Below are positions 1-12,795 of a DNA stretch of 64,000 nucleotides, in pieces (the first letter of the stretch is position 1; each line of letters starts with the position of its first letter). The notes beneath the pieces were generated by a model. That model had not been told where the DNA came from, searched no databases, and saw only the letters and a list, made by a program, of their open reading frames with translations. Both the position numbers and the translations under genes were made by a program. The DNA comes from Chalara sp. BL73 (Eukaryota > Ascomycota > Leotiomycetes > Helotiales): positions 62,001 through 126,000 of the forward strand of contig CAKJVC010000205.1 in the NCBI GenBank assembly GCA_918026815.1. The letters are read 5' to 3'.

Positions 1-167
1 AACACGCGCTGTGGATCTACAAATACAAAGGGCAACAGTGGTATTATACAAGAATCTATAGTTAAAGGGGGGAGAAAAGCTCGAGGAGAGTAGGCTATAT
101 ATACACGAGGCGCTCGGAAAGCTCGCCTAATATAGGTCACGTGTGCTTGGGAGCACGGGCCGTGACA
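1..167 (-). repeat. LTR of Gypsy family A/B, cut by window start
   Basis: This matches the 174-bp LTRs at 48977 and 61122 in the same orientation and lacks only about seven bases of its outer end, which lie before the window. It ends in CGTGACA at 167. It is GC-balanced, unlike the mutated DNA that follows. It sits in a pogo-like element (E0), so it is probably a solo LTR; the base run next to it is ataac (168-172), which should recur on the other flank if so. Confidence 0.85.
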
Positions 168-458
168 ATAACTAAAACTCCGAACGCGTTTTAATCGAAA
201 AATTAACTATTAGCGAATTTAGTGCAAAAATCCGGACGTGTCTAACACGTAGTTTCAGCTTGTACAAAACACAATTAACAAATATAAAATTCAAATATAT
301 ATATATATATATATATATAATTTTAATAAAACAAAATTTGTAATAAACCAGATTTCGTCCGAAATAGTTGTAACAAGTTTTAAACAGCAAAATAAACTTT
401 GGACTGTACAACAAAAAAAATCGAAAATAAATTATAATTATTTAAAATATCGGCTTGT
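168..458 (+). pseudogene. Pogo-like element E0, N-proximal transposase fragment
   Basis: The plus strand reads as a mutated Fot1/pogo (Tc1-mariner superfamily) transposase around the first catalytic Asp; the segment YNFNKTKF corresponds to the family YNFDETGF, with Asp changed to Asn. An (AT)n run at about 297-318 interrupts it. It is the same sequence as 13730-14000 in copy E2 and, inverted, as 7500-7760 in copy E1. The element continues at 12796 after Gypsy element C and again at 16653 after E2. Its first 420-470 bases should lie left of the window, beyond the LTR at 1-167. It is dead: several in-frame stops are visible. Confidence 0.8.
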
Positions 459-532
459 TGTAACGTACTGGATAGCTTTAAGCCTAGGTAGCTGGGCTTG
501 GGGCTCGTTGGTTGGTATGGTATATATGAAAT

Positions 533-3500
533 CAGTGTAGGGAAAAAAAATCAAAAAAATCAATTATAATTAATTATAATCATTGATTTTGATTTTGATT
601 TTGATTTAGTGATTTTTTGATTTGATTTTGATTATACTTAATTATAATCATTGATTTTGATTTTGATTTTTGATTATTTATATATAGTATACTAAATACC
701 TAAAAATAGCATTACTTTTAAAATAAACCAAAATAACGCACAAATAAAAATTGAACCAATTAATTAATTATAATTTATAATTTTTTAAAAGAATTTATTA
801 AAATTAACAGTGTTTTATAAAAGCTTTAAGTAATAATTTTAATTTGTTTTTAAAAAAAACTTTGTAATTTATAAAAAAAATATTTAAAAAATTTCTAACT
901 AACTAACTAAATAACTAAATTTCAAAATTTGTTTCTTTTTAACTATTATTTTTATTTTTTGTTTCTTTTTCTTTTTTCGTTATAATACTTCAGCTTTTTA
1001 AACACAAAATCATATTAAAAGTATCTTTATTAAGCCTGTTTCTTAGCTTATTAATAACTAGTGCTTCTTGCGAAAAAAATCTTTCACTAAACGCGGAAGT
1101 GGCCGGAATTTGTAAATACTTCTTAGCTAAAATAGCTAAAACTGGGTAAGTAGCTTTATTTAATTGCCAATAAGCTAACGGCTTTGTCTATTTTTTCAAA
1201 TTAGTTAATCAGTTAAATAAAAAATTTAAATAAATAAACTTACTTGTTTTAAAGCTTTTTTTTCGTTTAAATAAAATTTTAATTCGTTTTTTAGTTCGTT
1301 TTCGGAATCTGTATATAATTCGTTTTCCGAATTACTAGCGCCGTATAAATTTTTTTCTTTGAGTGAATTATTAATAAAACTCGGAAGTCGATTAAAATAA
1401 TCAGACTTTTTTCTATAGTGTTGTAAGTATTTATTTCTTTAAAAAAAATTAAAGCAAAATAATAATAAAAATTTAATAATAAAAATAAAAAAGCTTAACT
1501 TACGATTGATATTCTAAATTAAGAGCTGTTGTAATATCACTAATTTAGCCACTTTTTAAACTTAAAATAGTTAAGTCTTTTTTTTTAACTTTAGGATTAA
1601 AAATTAAGCTATAATATAAAGCTCGATTTTAAAAGCCTATATATCCGCTTTGAAAATAATATTTTTTAAGCTTTGCTATTTCTTTATTAATAGCGTGCTC
1701 AAAAGTTTGATTCTAAAAATCCAATTAGCAAATATTAATAATTATTTAAATTAAAAAAAAAACAACTTACGTTTAATTCTTTTTTTATATTTTTTAGCTA
1801 GGAATATATTTGGAAAACTAAAAGTAAAGTATAATATAATGTCGGATATTTATCGCTTTGTAATTTATTTGTTGCTTTAACAAATATTTTAACAATTATT
1901 AAAGTAGTTTTTAAATACTTTACTTTTAAATTATTAATTAATAACTTTTTATTTTTAAAAGCTTTATTTTTAAATACAGTTATAACTGTATTAATCGGAA
2001 CTAATAAATTTAAAAAGTTAAAAATTATATTATAAGTAGAAGACTACCGAGTTTTATTATTTATTTTATAGTTAATAATAATCAATAAAAAATATAACTT
2101 AAAATATTTACTTAATTGCAGTAGTTTATATTTTTTAATATTTTGAGCTTTAATTTGCGCTAATAAAGCTTGTTTGTTTTTCGCACTGTATTTAAAAGCA
2201 ATAATTATTAATCGAATTTTTTTCCAAATAGAAAAATCTAATAAAAGTTAATAAAACAGTTTTAATTTAATTTAAAAAGTAAAACTTTACTTAGTATATT
2301 AAATGTAATATTCGTTTTTTCGCTATTTTCTATAGCGTGAATAGCGTTAATATTATTAAAAGACTCTGATTTGTTTTTAATAATAGTTTTTAAAATATTT
2401 TGTACGCTTAAATTTAAAACGTGGGCGCAGCAAGCTATATCGTTTTTAAATTTAAATCTTTTTATATTATAAGCTTTTTTAAAATTAAATATTAAAGTTT
2501 GATTTGAAAAAGCGTTATTTCGTGTAATACTATAAAAGATTTAGTTTAAATAAATAAAAAATTAATAAAAATTGAAAATAAAATACTTCGTAATATTAAG
2601 CTTTATATTAAACGTTTTTAGCGTTTTATATAAAACTTCAAATAAATAAAGCTTCGAATGTTTTTCGTTTAAATCAGCTATCGATAATAAAAAAGACTTT
2701 AACTTAAAGTTTTGATTAATATAATGTCTATAAAATAATTAGTAAATATTTTAATAATAAAAAGTGTTTTTTTTATAAAAAAAACTTACATTGTAATTCT
2801 TAAATAACCGTTTTGATTAAACGCAGTCCAAGCGTTTAAAGTAAAGCTAAAAGTGCTTTTATTTTCTTTATGTATTTTTAATTTATTAATAAAATTATTT
2901 ATAGAATCAATATATATTGCTTCTAGTTCTTGTTTAAAGTTATGTCTATTAATAGTAAGAATATCGCTTTTAAAAGTTAGCAAAAAAACAAAGAGTTCAA
3001 ATTAAAACAATTTATAAAATAGAAATTTATAAAAACGTACTTTTTAAAATATTTTAGTAGTTCTATAAACGAAAAACTTGAAACTATATTAAAAAATAAA
3101 TTATTTAACAATACAAAGTTTAAAACAAGTTTTTTAAACTTTTTATTATCAAAACTTTCAATAAAGCGTTTTTTAACTTTAAAAAACGCTAAGTAATCTG
3201 TAATATTACTTTGAGTTTTTTGTGAAATAAATATTTGCGAATTAGTTTCGTCGGAGGCTAAAAGAATTAGTTTTAAATTTATTAAAAAGTTAGTTTAATT
3301 TTATTATAACTTACTATTTATGTCGTTTTTCAAAAAGTATAAAAGTACTAGCTTATAATTGTTTTTATAGTGTGTAAAATAGTTGCTTGTTAAATAATTT
3401 ATTTTTTGATTTTTAAACTTGTAACTATTTCATTAAAGTTAATTTTAATTTTAAAATAGTATAAAAAATTTATAAAACTTACTTGCAATTTTAATAAATA

Positions 3501-4069
3501 CAAGTAACAGTTACCGTTTTAGGCTTAGTTTTATTTTCTTAAAGTAAATCTAGCGTTTTAATAAAATAGCCTTTAGTAAAAAGATAAGGCTGTTTAGAAA
3601 GTAATTCAAAATCGGTTTAATTTTGAATAATATTAATATTTTTAGTATAAGACATGTTAATAATAAACTAATGAAGTTTATGTAAAATGTATAAAAAGTC
3701 GTTGTTGTATTGTAGTATTGTAGTATTGTAGTATTTTAATAAACAATAAAGTAAAAGTAGAAAAAGATCACTTAACTTATATAGTATTTTAAAATCGAAG
3801 TTCAAGAGTTGATTTCTAATAGCTGATTTATAATAGTTGATTTATAATAATTGATTTATAATAGTTGATTGATAATAGTTGATTAGTAATAGTTAATTAA
3901 TAATAAAATAAATCTTTATTAGAAAACCACGTGATTGGTCTACTTTTAAATCAATTATAATCAATTATAATCATTGATTTTGATTTTGATTTTGATTACT
4001 GATTTTGGTTTTGATTTTGATTTTGATTATAAGTCTAGTAAATTGATTATAATTGATTTTCCTACACTG
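533..4069 (-). mobile_element. hAT DNA transposon, RIP-mutated, complete ends
   Basis: The ends read CAGTGTAGGG at 533 and, inverted, CAGTGTAGGA ending at 4069, a typical hAT terminus, flanked by an exact 8-bp duplication tatgaaat at 525-532 and 4070-4077. Next to both ends lie arrays of ATTGATTTTGATTTTGATT-like units (about 560-680 and 3955-4060); a further run of about 15-bp units occupies 3825-3905. The transposase is on the minus strand and mutated. The element sits in the left LTR of Gypsy element C. Confidence 0.92.
990..3300 (-). pseudogene. hAT transposase, degraded
   Basis: Conceptual minus-strand translation shows two hAT landmarks. At 2786-2983 a 65-codon open stretch contains FSFTLNAWTAFNQNGYLRIT, which matches the family motif around the first catalytic Asp (DAWT, here NAWT). 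At about 1000-1170 the C-terminal hATC dimerisation domain is visible, with YPVLAILAKKYL and IPATSAFSERFF. The order along the minus strand is correct for one gene. Between them the frame is broken by stops and AT-rich segments that may be mutated introns. No functional protein is possible. Family assignment is firm, exact gene ends are not. Confidence 0.85.
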
Positions 4070-5402
4070 TATGAAATGAAACGTTACAAGTATAACAAAA
4101 TAAACTATATTGCTAAACTATAATAAAAGTTGAGCACGAAGCTTCTAAACTACGAAACTATAACTTTTTACATAATATAGTTAAGTTGGAGTTTTCTGAC
4201 GTTTCTGGAATTTAAATAAACTTTTAAAGCTTTTTTAAACTTTATTACGTAACTCGGTCGCTAGTTTTAAAAGTCCAAAAGTCGTTTACTTTTCTATTTA
4301 TTTAAAGTTTTAAGTTATTAGCTAGTTTCGGGACTTTTATTTTTAAGACTTTTTAACGTTTTAAAACACTCGAACAGCTTAAAGTTTTTTTAAAACTTTA
4401 GCAGATTTTAAAATTTGGTTCGTAACACTATTCTTTTTCCGTTTTAGCGTACTTTTACGCTTAAATACAAATAAAGAAATCTTCGCGCGAAAAGCATAGC
4501 TTTTTTCTTTTTTTACTATACTATTACAACGTACAAATAAAGTCAAAAATTGTAGTAAAAATTTGTTCGAAAAAAAAATTCGTAAAAAATTCGAATTAGC
4601 TAACTTTATTGAATTTGTAAGCAAAAAAAATGTTTTTGTATATTCATTGTAAAAAAAAGAATTTGAAATGCGTTGCTAATCTAAAAAAAAAGCGTTCGGC
4701 GAATTGTTTTAAATATATACGAGCAAAGTGTTTTTGCGATACAAGCATTTTTTTAGCCGAGCGTTAAAATTTCGAAGTTTTTTGTTTAACTAATTAAATG
4801 TTTTTTAATTGCTAGCTAAAAAAGCTGAATAACGAAAAAAAAAAATTTCGGCTTTAGCTTAAAAAACTATAACTAAAATAGCTCGTTTTAAAAAACAAAA
4901 AGCGTTTATTAAAAATCGTCGGAAAAAAATAGCGCTTTGTAGTTTTCGTTATTTGAAAAAGTTAAATATTGCTAAAAAAAAAAAAAAGCCGAAACAAAAA
5001 AAAATTAAAATTAAAAAACAAAAACAAATTGCTATTACTAGTATTACTACTGCTACTAACAAATTTTATAATAATGTTTTGCTGATATGTTTTAGTTTTT
5101 TCAATTTTTTTTAAGCAAATTAAAATTTTGCTAATAAAATTTTGCTAACAATTTAAAGCAACTAAAATAGCTTTTTAGTTTTTGTATGTTTTTCGATTGT
5201 AAATAGTTTTTTTATTTAATAAAATACTTAGTTATTGTTTTAACGTATTTGCAGTTTAAAATTTGTTTTATTTTATATTCGGCGTTTAAATTAACTAAAG
5301 ATTTTTAGTTTTTAGTACTAACAAAATATTCGATAATATTTTTTCGAACAAAAATATATAAAATACTAAATAAATATTTATGTTTTTAAGTAAATTCAAT
5401 TT

Positions 5403-5631
5403 TGTTGAGAATTGGTGGTGTAGCCCACCCGTAAGGCATGGGCCATACCTCATGTGATAGCTTAGTCATCAGTGAAAGGGTCGCACCCCTTTTACTGAGC
5501 ACCTTTGTAGAGCTCTACAATCAATCAATTCATTTTCTTCCTGAACCACTGCAATTGGGCAGACCTTGCGTACAGCACAAGCTTCCCTTCCCCAAGTTGA
5601 CTGTGGTCAACTTAGCATACTTATTTCAATA
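5403..5631 (+). repeat. Solo LTR, family II (TGTTGAGAATTGG)
   Basis: This 229-bp GC-balanced block starts TGTTGAGA and ends TTTCAATA (CA changed to TA), with an exact 5-bp duplication aattt at 5398-5402 and 5632-5636. Related copies are at 14108-14310 and, inverted and shortened, 47243-47359. It contains an inverted repeat AGTTGACTGTGGTCAACT near 5595. It interrupts Gypsy element C and is much less mutated than its surroundings, so it came later or was too short to be a RIP target. The 64-codon open frame at 5438-5632 is not considered a gene. Confidence 0.88.
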
Positions 5632-6354
5632 AATTTGTAGTTTAAATTTTTTTAAATTTTATACAGTTTTAATTTTTTGTAGTTTAGTTTGTCGCTTAGT
5701 TTTTAAGTATTAATGTTTTTTTTAAGCAAATTTTTTTTTAATTTTTTTTTTAAAAATAAGCTTTTAACTACGTTTTTTTTTGTTACGAACTGTAAATTTT
5801 TTAATAGTTTTTAGTACAAATTTTTAATATTTTAAACTTAAATTCGAATTTATTAATTGTCGATATTCGTAATTTTTAGTTTTTTATATATTACTAGCTC
5901 GTAACTGTAATTAGCGAAAAATAGTAAAATTAGTGTCGTTTTTGTAATTAAACTATTATATACAAATTGCGCGAATAGCAACAATTGTACTTAATTGTTT
6001 TGTTTATAATTAATATAGTATTTTAAATATATTTTAACTATTTGGTTTATTTTTATGTTTTTTTTATTTGTTTGTAAATAAAATACTGTAAACAATTTTT
6101 TTAACGTTTAGCTGCGCTATAAAAAATGTTTAAATCTTAAATGTAAATAGTTTGTTTTTATTCGATATAATTTTTTTTAGTAATTTATACAACGCAACTA
6201 CTTTTTTAAAAAAAATATATGTAAAGTTTACTGCTGTATTAGTTTTTTTTATAAAATACAAGTATTATATATTTCGTTAGTTTTTCGATTATAACTAAAA
6301 TAGTATTATGTTTTATTTTTGTTACAAAGTTTTTAAACTTTAATAGTTTAATTA

Positions 6355-8194
6355 ACGTAGTTCACAAGCGAATGTCCTATACAAGCGAATGTCCCGTTTT
6401 TTTTTGGCATACGAACAAAACTTTAAATAACACAACAAATAATTAATTAAATTACTAAAACTATTCAAATTCGGAATTTTTAAGTTTTACTTTAATATTT
6501 TGACACGTTCGTACGTTATAACTAAATTTTTCGCACAATTTACAATGTTGTTACTGTAATACGGAAACTTTCGTACAACTACTATTTTCGGCTAAATCAG
6601 TTTGCAATTGCGTATTAACGTTATTTTAAGCTTAAAAATTTTGTATATTTTGTAAACTAAATAATTTTTTTTTTTAAATTCGACGCTTTTTTGTACAACA
6701 ACGTCGATTAAGTTTATTATTTGCTTTGTGTAATACAGCATTTTTTTCGCGTAACAAAACAAATTTGTAAATTGCGCGCGTCGCATTTTTAGTAAACTGA
6801 TTTATACTTAATAAAAGCGAAGTTAGCGAACTATTTTAATGTTGTACAAATTTTTTTTTTATATATATAGTTTAAAATTAAGTTTTAATTACGTTGTGCA
6901 AAGTTTTTGGCTTTTATATTGCAAATAGTTCGAACGAAGTTAATAGTAAAGTTAGCGTTAAAACTCGAATATCGAACTGTAAAATAACATATTGCGAATC
7001 GTATAATACTAAACCGGTTTCGCGAAATTTTTTTTAAATGTTAAATTTTGTTATTGCTGTACAAAACGCAGCGTAAAATACAAAAAAAAAGTTTTTTTTT
7101 GAAATGTAAATAATATGCGCGCGCATTAATTTTTTAATTTCAGCGCTGTACAAACGTTTTAACGCTTAAAAACATTTAATATCGAATAATTAAAGTTTAT
7201 AAAATAAATGTACAAATATATACAATGTAATAATATTGTAGTTTTTGCAATAAAGCTTAAAATCGGTCGAATAGTAACTTTCGTGACTGTCGAAAATAAA
7301 AAGCCGATATACACTTTTTGTACGACTTTTTGTATATCGATTAAAATACTGAATTTAATTTATACTTCGTTTATTTATAGTTTAACTATTTGCAGTAACT
7401 GCAATTAACTGTTTTTATACTATAACAATAAATAAGTTTTATTTGTAACAATAATATACAGCAGTACTATATAACTGTACGAATTAATACTTTAAATAAC
7501 TATAATTTATTCGCGGTTTTTTTGCTGTACTATATAAAGTTTATTTTGTTGTTTAGCGCTTGTTATTACTATTTTAAACGATATTTAACTTATTAAAAAT
7601 TTTGTTTTATCGAAGTTGTATATATTTTCGTTGTAAATTTTATACTTGTTAATTGTGTTTCGTACAAAGCGAAATTACGCGTTATACACGTCCGGATTTT
7701 TGTATTTAGCTTTTTAATAATCGATTTAACAATTAAAACGCGTTTACAGTTTTAGTTGTTATTGTACAAAGTTTAAAGTTTAGTTTTTGCTAACGCGTTT
7801 TGCGTTTCGGTCCGCGAGCAATCGATTAGCTATTTTTTTAATATTACTAATTCGTAAAAAAAATAATTGTGAATTTAAGTCAAAAATATGTCGTACAATC
7901 GTTTTTTTTTTCAATAAAGTCAATTTTCGTGATTTTAGTATAGTATTGTGTTTTGTAAGCATTTTTTAAGTTCGTCGACGTAATGTTTTTTCAAGTACAT
8001 TATATATCCGCGCAATTTTCGTAATACGCGTTTTAAAGTTATTTCGTACAATTTAAACAGCTAAAAGCATATTAGATTTTTTTTATATACGGGCTATTTG
8101 TAATTATTGTGTAATTGCTAATAAAAGTTAAAAGTTGTATGCCAAAAAAAATCGGGACATTCGTTTGTGTAAAACATTCGCTTGTGAACTACGT
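6355..8194 (-). mobile_element. Pogo/Fot1-like DNA transposon E1
   Basis: The 1840-bp element has terminal inverted repeats starting ACGTAGTTCACAAGCGAATG and is flanked by TA at 6353-6354 and 8195-8196, as for the Tc1-mariner superfamily. Each TIR holds two direct copies of ACAAGCGAATGTCC. Coding is on the minus strand. It is inserted in Gypsy element C. Copies E0, E2 and E4 belong to the same family. Confidence 0.9.
6590..7962 (-). pseudogene. Pogo/Fot1-like transposase of E1, degraded
   Basis: The minus-strand stretch 7780-7962 ends in IANRLLADRNAKRVSKN, matching the CENP-B-type helix-turn-helix of fungal pogo transposases. Reading on through stop codons gives a QRA-like segment and then IYNFDKTKF near 7610, which matches the YNFDETGF motif carrying the first catalytic Asp. 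Many CAA/CAG/TGG-derived stops are present. A further 64-codon open stretch at 6592-6786 would fall near the C terminus. The gene cannot make an active enzyme. Confidence 0.8.
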
Positions 8195-8899
8195 TATAAA
8201 GTTTTAAAATATTGATTTTCATAATATAAACAGTATTAAAATTGTTTATATTTGCTTATAAAAAGTTTAGCGAAACGTTTTGTTTTTAATGTAAATATTA
8301 CAATTATTAACTATTTTTTTATTATAGCTTTTAATTTTAAATACTAAAAAGTTTTTACGATTTTATTGTAAGTTTTTTTTAATTTTTTAGTATTTATATA
8401 TAAAAAAGTTATATTATTTTTTTAACAAAGTTTTTTCTAACTTTTTTTTAGTATATATAACTTTTTTGTTTTTTTTTTGCTAAAAAATTTCGTTATTTGT
8501 TTCGTTTTTTTTAAAAAAAAATTTAGTATTTATTATACGCTTAAATTTGTTTTACCGCTATTTTAAAATGTATTAATTATAATTCGCTAAAATCGTATTT
8601 TATTGTAGTTACAATTTTTTTAATATTTAAAACTAAGTTTTTGTTTTCGGGTTTTTTAAACAAAACTATTTTTTAATATATTTTAAAATTTTTGTATTTT
8701 AGTTTTTTGTTAAACGTATTAGTTTTTGCATTTTTTGTTTTGTTAACGTGTTTAATAACTAAGTCGAATTTTATTAGTTTTTCGGTTTATTTAACTAATT
8801 TTCGATTGTTTAAAATTTTAGTAATAATAAAAGTTTAAAAATTTATATAATTAATATAAATAATAATTGTAAACTTTGCTTTTTACAAATAAATACATT

Positions 8900-9750
8900 A
8901 GTGTTTTAATGTTTTCACAATTACAAATAGTTTTTTTTTATAAATATTATAGTTTTGTTTTATTAACGATATTATTTTTAAAAAATAAACAATGAAATAT
9001 AGTTTGTTATTATTGTTTTTTTCAAAATGTATTGTTTTTATAGTTGTATTTAAAACGTTTGTTTTAATTATACTTTTTTTTGTTTTTATTATAGTATTAA
9101 AAAATAAGTTTTTTAGCGAACTTATTTTTGATTTTTTTTAAAAACTGTTTTTTACTTTATTTTTTATTTGAAAAAAACAATTTTTTTAATTAGTTGCGTT
9201 AAAAAGTAAACGAATTTTTTAATAAATTTTAAAAATAATTGCACGTTTTTAACGTTACGTAAAAATTTTACTTTTAAATGTTTTTAATTTTAATCGGATT
9301 TATAGCAAAGTATTTTGTTTTAACAATATAGTTTAAAAAATATATTTTAGTAATATTAAATTTGCATTTCGGCAATTTTAAACGAAAATTTATTTGTGTA
9401 AACTTCTTTATAATTTGTTTTACGTGCTTTTTGTATTTTTCCGGATTTTTTAAAAAAATTAAAATATTGTCGAAATAGTATACAATTGTTTTTTATAATT
9501 TTTTTTTAATATATTTTCGTTTTGTTTTTAGTATATAGCTAAAACGCTAATTAGCCTAAAAAGTATAATTGTATATTTTTATAGTTTTGAAAATAATATA
9601 AAAACTGTTTTTTATTTATATTTTTTTTTTTTTTGTATTAAAGCGAATAAACTTTTTTAATCGAATTTAGTAAATATTTTTGTTTTAACTAAATTGTTTT
9701 GCAAATATTAGGTGCTAAACACAAAATATATAAATTTTATTGTAACGATA
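8900..9750 (-). pseudogene. Gypsy reverse transcriptase remnant of element C
   Basis: The minus strand reads, with stops, a segment equivalent to the end of a Gypsy reverse transcriptase and the start of RNase H: FKIAEMQI, then FLRNVKNVQLFLKFIKKFV, which fits the family FxxVQxFLGFxNFYRRFI run. The reading is weak because nearly every Gln and Trp codon is a stop, but the order of motifs supports a minus-strand pol. The rest of the internal region (4428-12331 outside the insertions) is too mutated to assign domain by domain. Confidence 0.6.
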
Positions 9751-10571
9751 TTTAGTTTACAATAATTTACACAAATTTTATTTTTATTTTTTTATTTTTT
9801 TATATTTTTTTTTTTATTTTTTTTTATTTTTTTTGCGTATTAGCAATATATTTAATATTGCCGGTAATTTAACCTTTTTATTTTTTATTTTTGGTAATTT
9901 TTTTTATATATTTTTTAAACGTTTTTAAAGTTTGTAAATTGTATAACTTTAGTTTTTAAAAAAGCGGCTTTTCTTTTTAAACTAATTTTATAATTTTACA
10001 ATTAATATTTTAATAAAATATATATATTTTGTAAGTTTTTAAACAGTTATTAAAATTTTTTCTATTGTACAAATATTTAATTAAAAACGCTTATTGTACT
10101 GTTTTGTGTTATTTTTTTTTTTTTAAAAATATCGGCGTAAAAAAAGTAGCGCTAGCTTTTTTTTACTATACGTTTTTTGTTTATTTTTTTAATTGTAAAT
10201 ACATTTATCGAATTAAATTATATTACTATTTTAATTTATATTTAAATTATATTTTTTAATTTAAAAAATTTCGAGTATTATATTATATTGTTTTATTAGT
10301 ATTATATTTAGTATAATTTTTTCGATATGTTTTTTTAACAGTTTTAGTTTTAAAAGTAAAGTTTTTTTTCAGATTTATTTATTTATTTTTACGTTTTTAT
10401 TGTTTATAGCAGTAATTTAGTACAGTTTTCGTCTCGACGTAATTTTTAGCAGTATTTTTTCGACGTAAATAAAGTTAACAAACGGTTTTATAGTTTTTGT
10501 ATTAACTATTGCTGTTATATTTTTGCTGTTTAACAAAACCGTTGTTTTAGTTAATTTAGTTTTAAAGTAGC

Positions 10572-10778
10572 TGTCACGATCCCAATACAGGCGCCAGTGA
10601 TAGCTGTTTGTAAGGTCTCAATACAAGGATTCTAAACTAAAGAGAAAAGGTGTAACTACTGCTGGAACTGCCCTCATGTAACTATGGCCAGTTCCAGGGT
10701 CCTAGCTAGGCGAACCAATGAGCGTTCGCAGCTGTGGCGCGACATGGCCAAGCGCACGTGATCTCTAGGACTGTGACA
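10572..10778. repeat. Solo LTR, family IV
   Basis: A GC-rich 207-bp block from TGTCACGATCCC to GACTGTGACA with an exact 5-bp duplication gtagc at 10567-10571 and 10779-10783. Unmutated, set in strongly RIP-mutated internal DNA of element C. No second copy of this family is seen in the window. Confidence 0.9.
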
Positions 10779-12331
10779 GTAGCAACAGTTTATATTAGCT
10801 ACTGTTTTTGTTTTTTTGTAAAACTCTGTTTTTTAATTATATTTCTATAAATAGCATTTTGCTAAATTCAGTATTTTAGTTTTCGCCGAATTAGTTTATA
10901 AAAGCGATTTACTGTAAAATATTTAAATTTCAACTTTTAATTTTTAACATATATATTTTTTTTAATAACTATTGTGCTATTTTGTACTATATTTTTTGTT
11001 AACTATATCGAGTTATTATTTTTCAAGTTTTTTTTTGTTTAAAAATGTTTGTTTTAAAATAGCAACCGGCTTTTTTTTATTCGATTTTCGAGTTTTTTTT
11101 TGTTCGAAAATTTAAAAGCTACTTTTTTACTGTTTTAGTAAATTATTTTTATTATTTTTTCGATATACGTTAATGCTTTGTTGTGTTTTTGTAGCGTGTT
11201 TATAAATTTTTTTTTTTGTATTCGTAACCAGAAACTAAACTTTTTAATTTTTTTTTAAACAAAACGTACTTTTATTTTTATGTTTTTAAAAAATAAATAT
11301 GGTTTAAAACTAACTGTTTTAAATAGTATATTTAGCTTTAAAAGTTAAATAGCAATACTTATTTTTTCGACCTTTTTTTTTAAAAAGATTTTAGTGTCGT
11401 TTTTTTCGAAAATTTATTCAAGGTTTTTTTTATTGCTTTTATTTGTATTGCGTTAGCTTGTTTTTTTTTTGTTTTTTTTTTTTTTGTTTTACTTCATTTT
11501 TAAAAAGCTTTTTTTAAGCAGCGTTTAGTTTTATCGGTTCCGGCTAACGTTTATATTAATGTTGTTTTTTTTTTGTGTTAAGTTTGTTTTAAAAGTAACA
11601 GCCGAAAAATCGCTAGTTTTTTTTTAAATTATATTGCTTATTGTTTATTTTAATAAACAGTTTTACTATATTGTTAATAATTTGTAAAAGTTTAGCTAAA
11701 CGAATTTAGCTTAAACTTTTAGTTTTTTTGCGTAGTAACTAAACAGTACTTAAATATTTTATTTTGTTTAAACGGCGTGTTTTTTGAATGTAGTAACGTA
11801 ATTAATAGCCGATTTTATTTGTTTAAATTTATAAAAGTATTGTTTTGCTGTTTTTTTTTTGTCGACGTTTTTAAATACTTTTTTAATTTTTTGCTTAAAT
11901 TTTTCAAACTTTTTAAAATTGCTTGTATAATAAATATACTTTCGTTAATGTTTTTATATTTAAAAATAGTTTTTCGCGAAAAGTTGTATTTATTTTATAG
12001 CTTTTTTTTAAAGTACAACACTATAAACAAAACGTTACTTTTATAAATTGTAAATTTGTTATTGTTAAATTTAAAGTAAATTTCAAATTGCATTGAAAAC
12101 ATTTTAAGCTCGCTACGCTTTTTATTAAATTTATTTAGCTGCGCGGCTTTTACTGTTTCCGAAACTTTTATTTATTGTAGTTTTCATTTTAGCAGTTCGA
12201 TGTTTTTATTTTTATTTATAGCGAAAGTATGCGAAATTGTTGTGTTTTTAGTTTTTAGTTTTGTTGCGCTAAAAAAAAAGCTGGTATTAAGTACTATATT
12301 GTTTAGTTATTTTAAGCTTTAGTACTTAAAG

Positions 12332-12790
12332 TATAACGTACTAAATAGCTTTAAATTTAAATAGCTAAATTTAAAACTCGTTAGTTAGTATAATATATAT
12401 AAAGTAAACTAAATACTATATTTTACTAAAAAGTAAAACGTTACAAATATAACAAAATAAACTATATTGCTAAACTATAATAAAAATTAAACACAAAGCT
12501 TTTAAATTAAAAAACTATAATTTTTTATATATTATAATTAAATTAAAGTTTTTTGAAGTTTTTAAAGATTAAACAAACTTTCAAAGTTTTTTTTTAAACT
12601 TTATTACGTAATTCGGTCGCCAGTTTTAAAAGTTTAAAAGCCGTTTGCTTTTTTATTTATTTAAAGTTTTAGGTTATTGGCTAGTCTCGGGACTTTTATT
12701 CTTGAGACTTTTTAACGTCCTGGGACACCCGGGCGGCCTGGGGTTCCTTTTTCTGGGGCTTTAGCGGGTCCTAGGATTCGGTTCGTGATA
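12332..12790 (-). repeat. Right (5') LTR of Gypsy element C
   Basis: Homologous to 459-532/4078-4427. Here the inner part (12332 to about 12620) is RIP-mutated and the outer part (about 12660-12790) is intact and GC-rich, mirroring the left LTR. The target duplication cttgt follows at 12791-12795. Confidence 0.88.
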
Positions 12791-12795
12791 CTTGT

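Larger units (their letters stand above)
459..4427 (-). repeat. Left LTR of element C, split by a hAT insertion
   Basis: About 424 bases once the hAT element is removed. The outer part (459-532 and 4078-4230) keeps GC-rich sequence, while the inner part (about 4230-4427) is RIP-mutated. Its partner at 12332-12790 shows the opposite pattern. A purine-rich run on the minus strand just inside (about 4428-4440) is a plausible polypurine tract next to this 3' LTR. Confidence 0.85.
459..12790 (-). mobile_element. Ty3/Gypsy LTR retrotransposon C (RIP-mutated, holds four insertions)
   Basis: The two LTRs share TGTAACGTACT-type starts (TATAACG in the right copy) and CGTAACA / CGTGATA ends. The left LTR is 459-532 plus 4078-4427 (split by a hAT element), the right is 12332-12790. 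The 5-bp target duplication is cttgt at 454-458 and 12791-12795. After subtracting the hAT, a pogo copy and two solo LTRs, about 6.5 kb is native, a usual Gypsy length. Coding is on the minus strand, so the right LTR is the 5' LTR. The internal part is extremely AT-rich and full of stops. Confidence 0.9.

Noticed and set aside
297..318. (AT)n run as an origin or regulatory element
   Set aside because: A simple-sequence expansion within a dead pogo transposase; nothing else supports a function.
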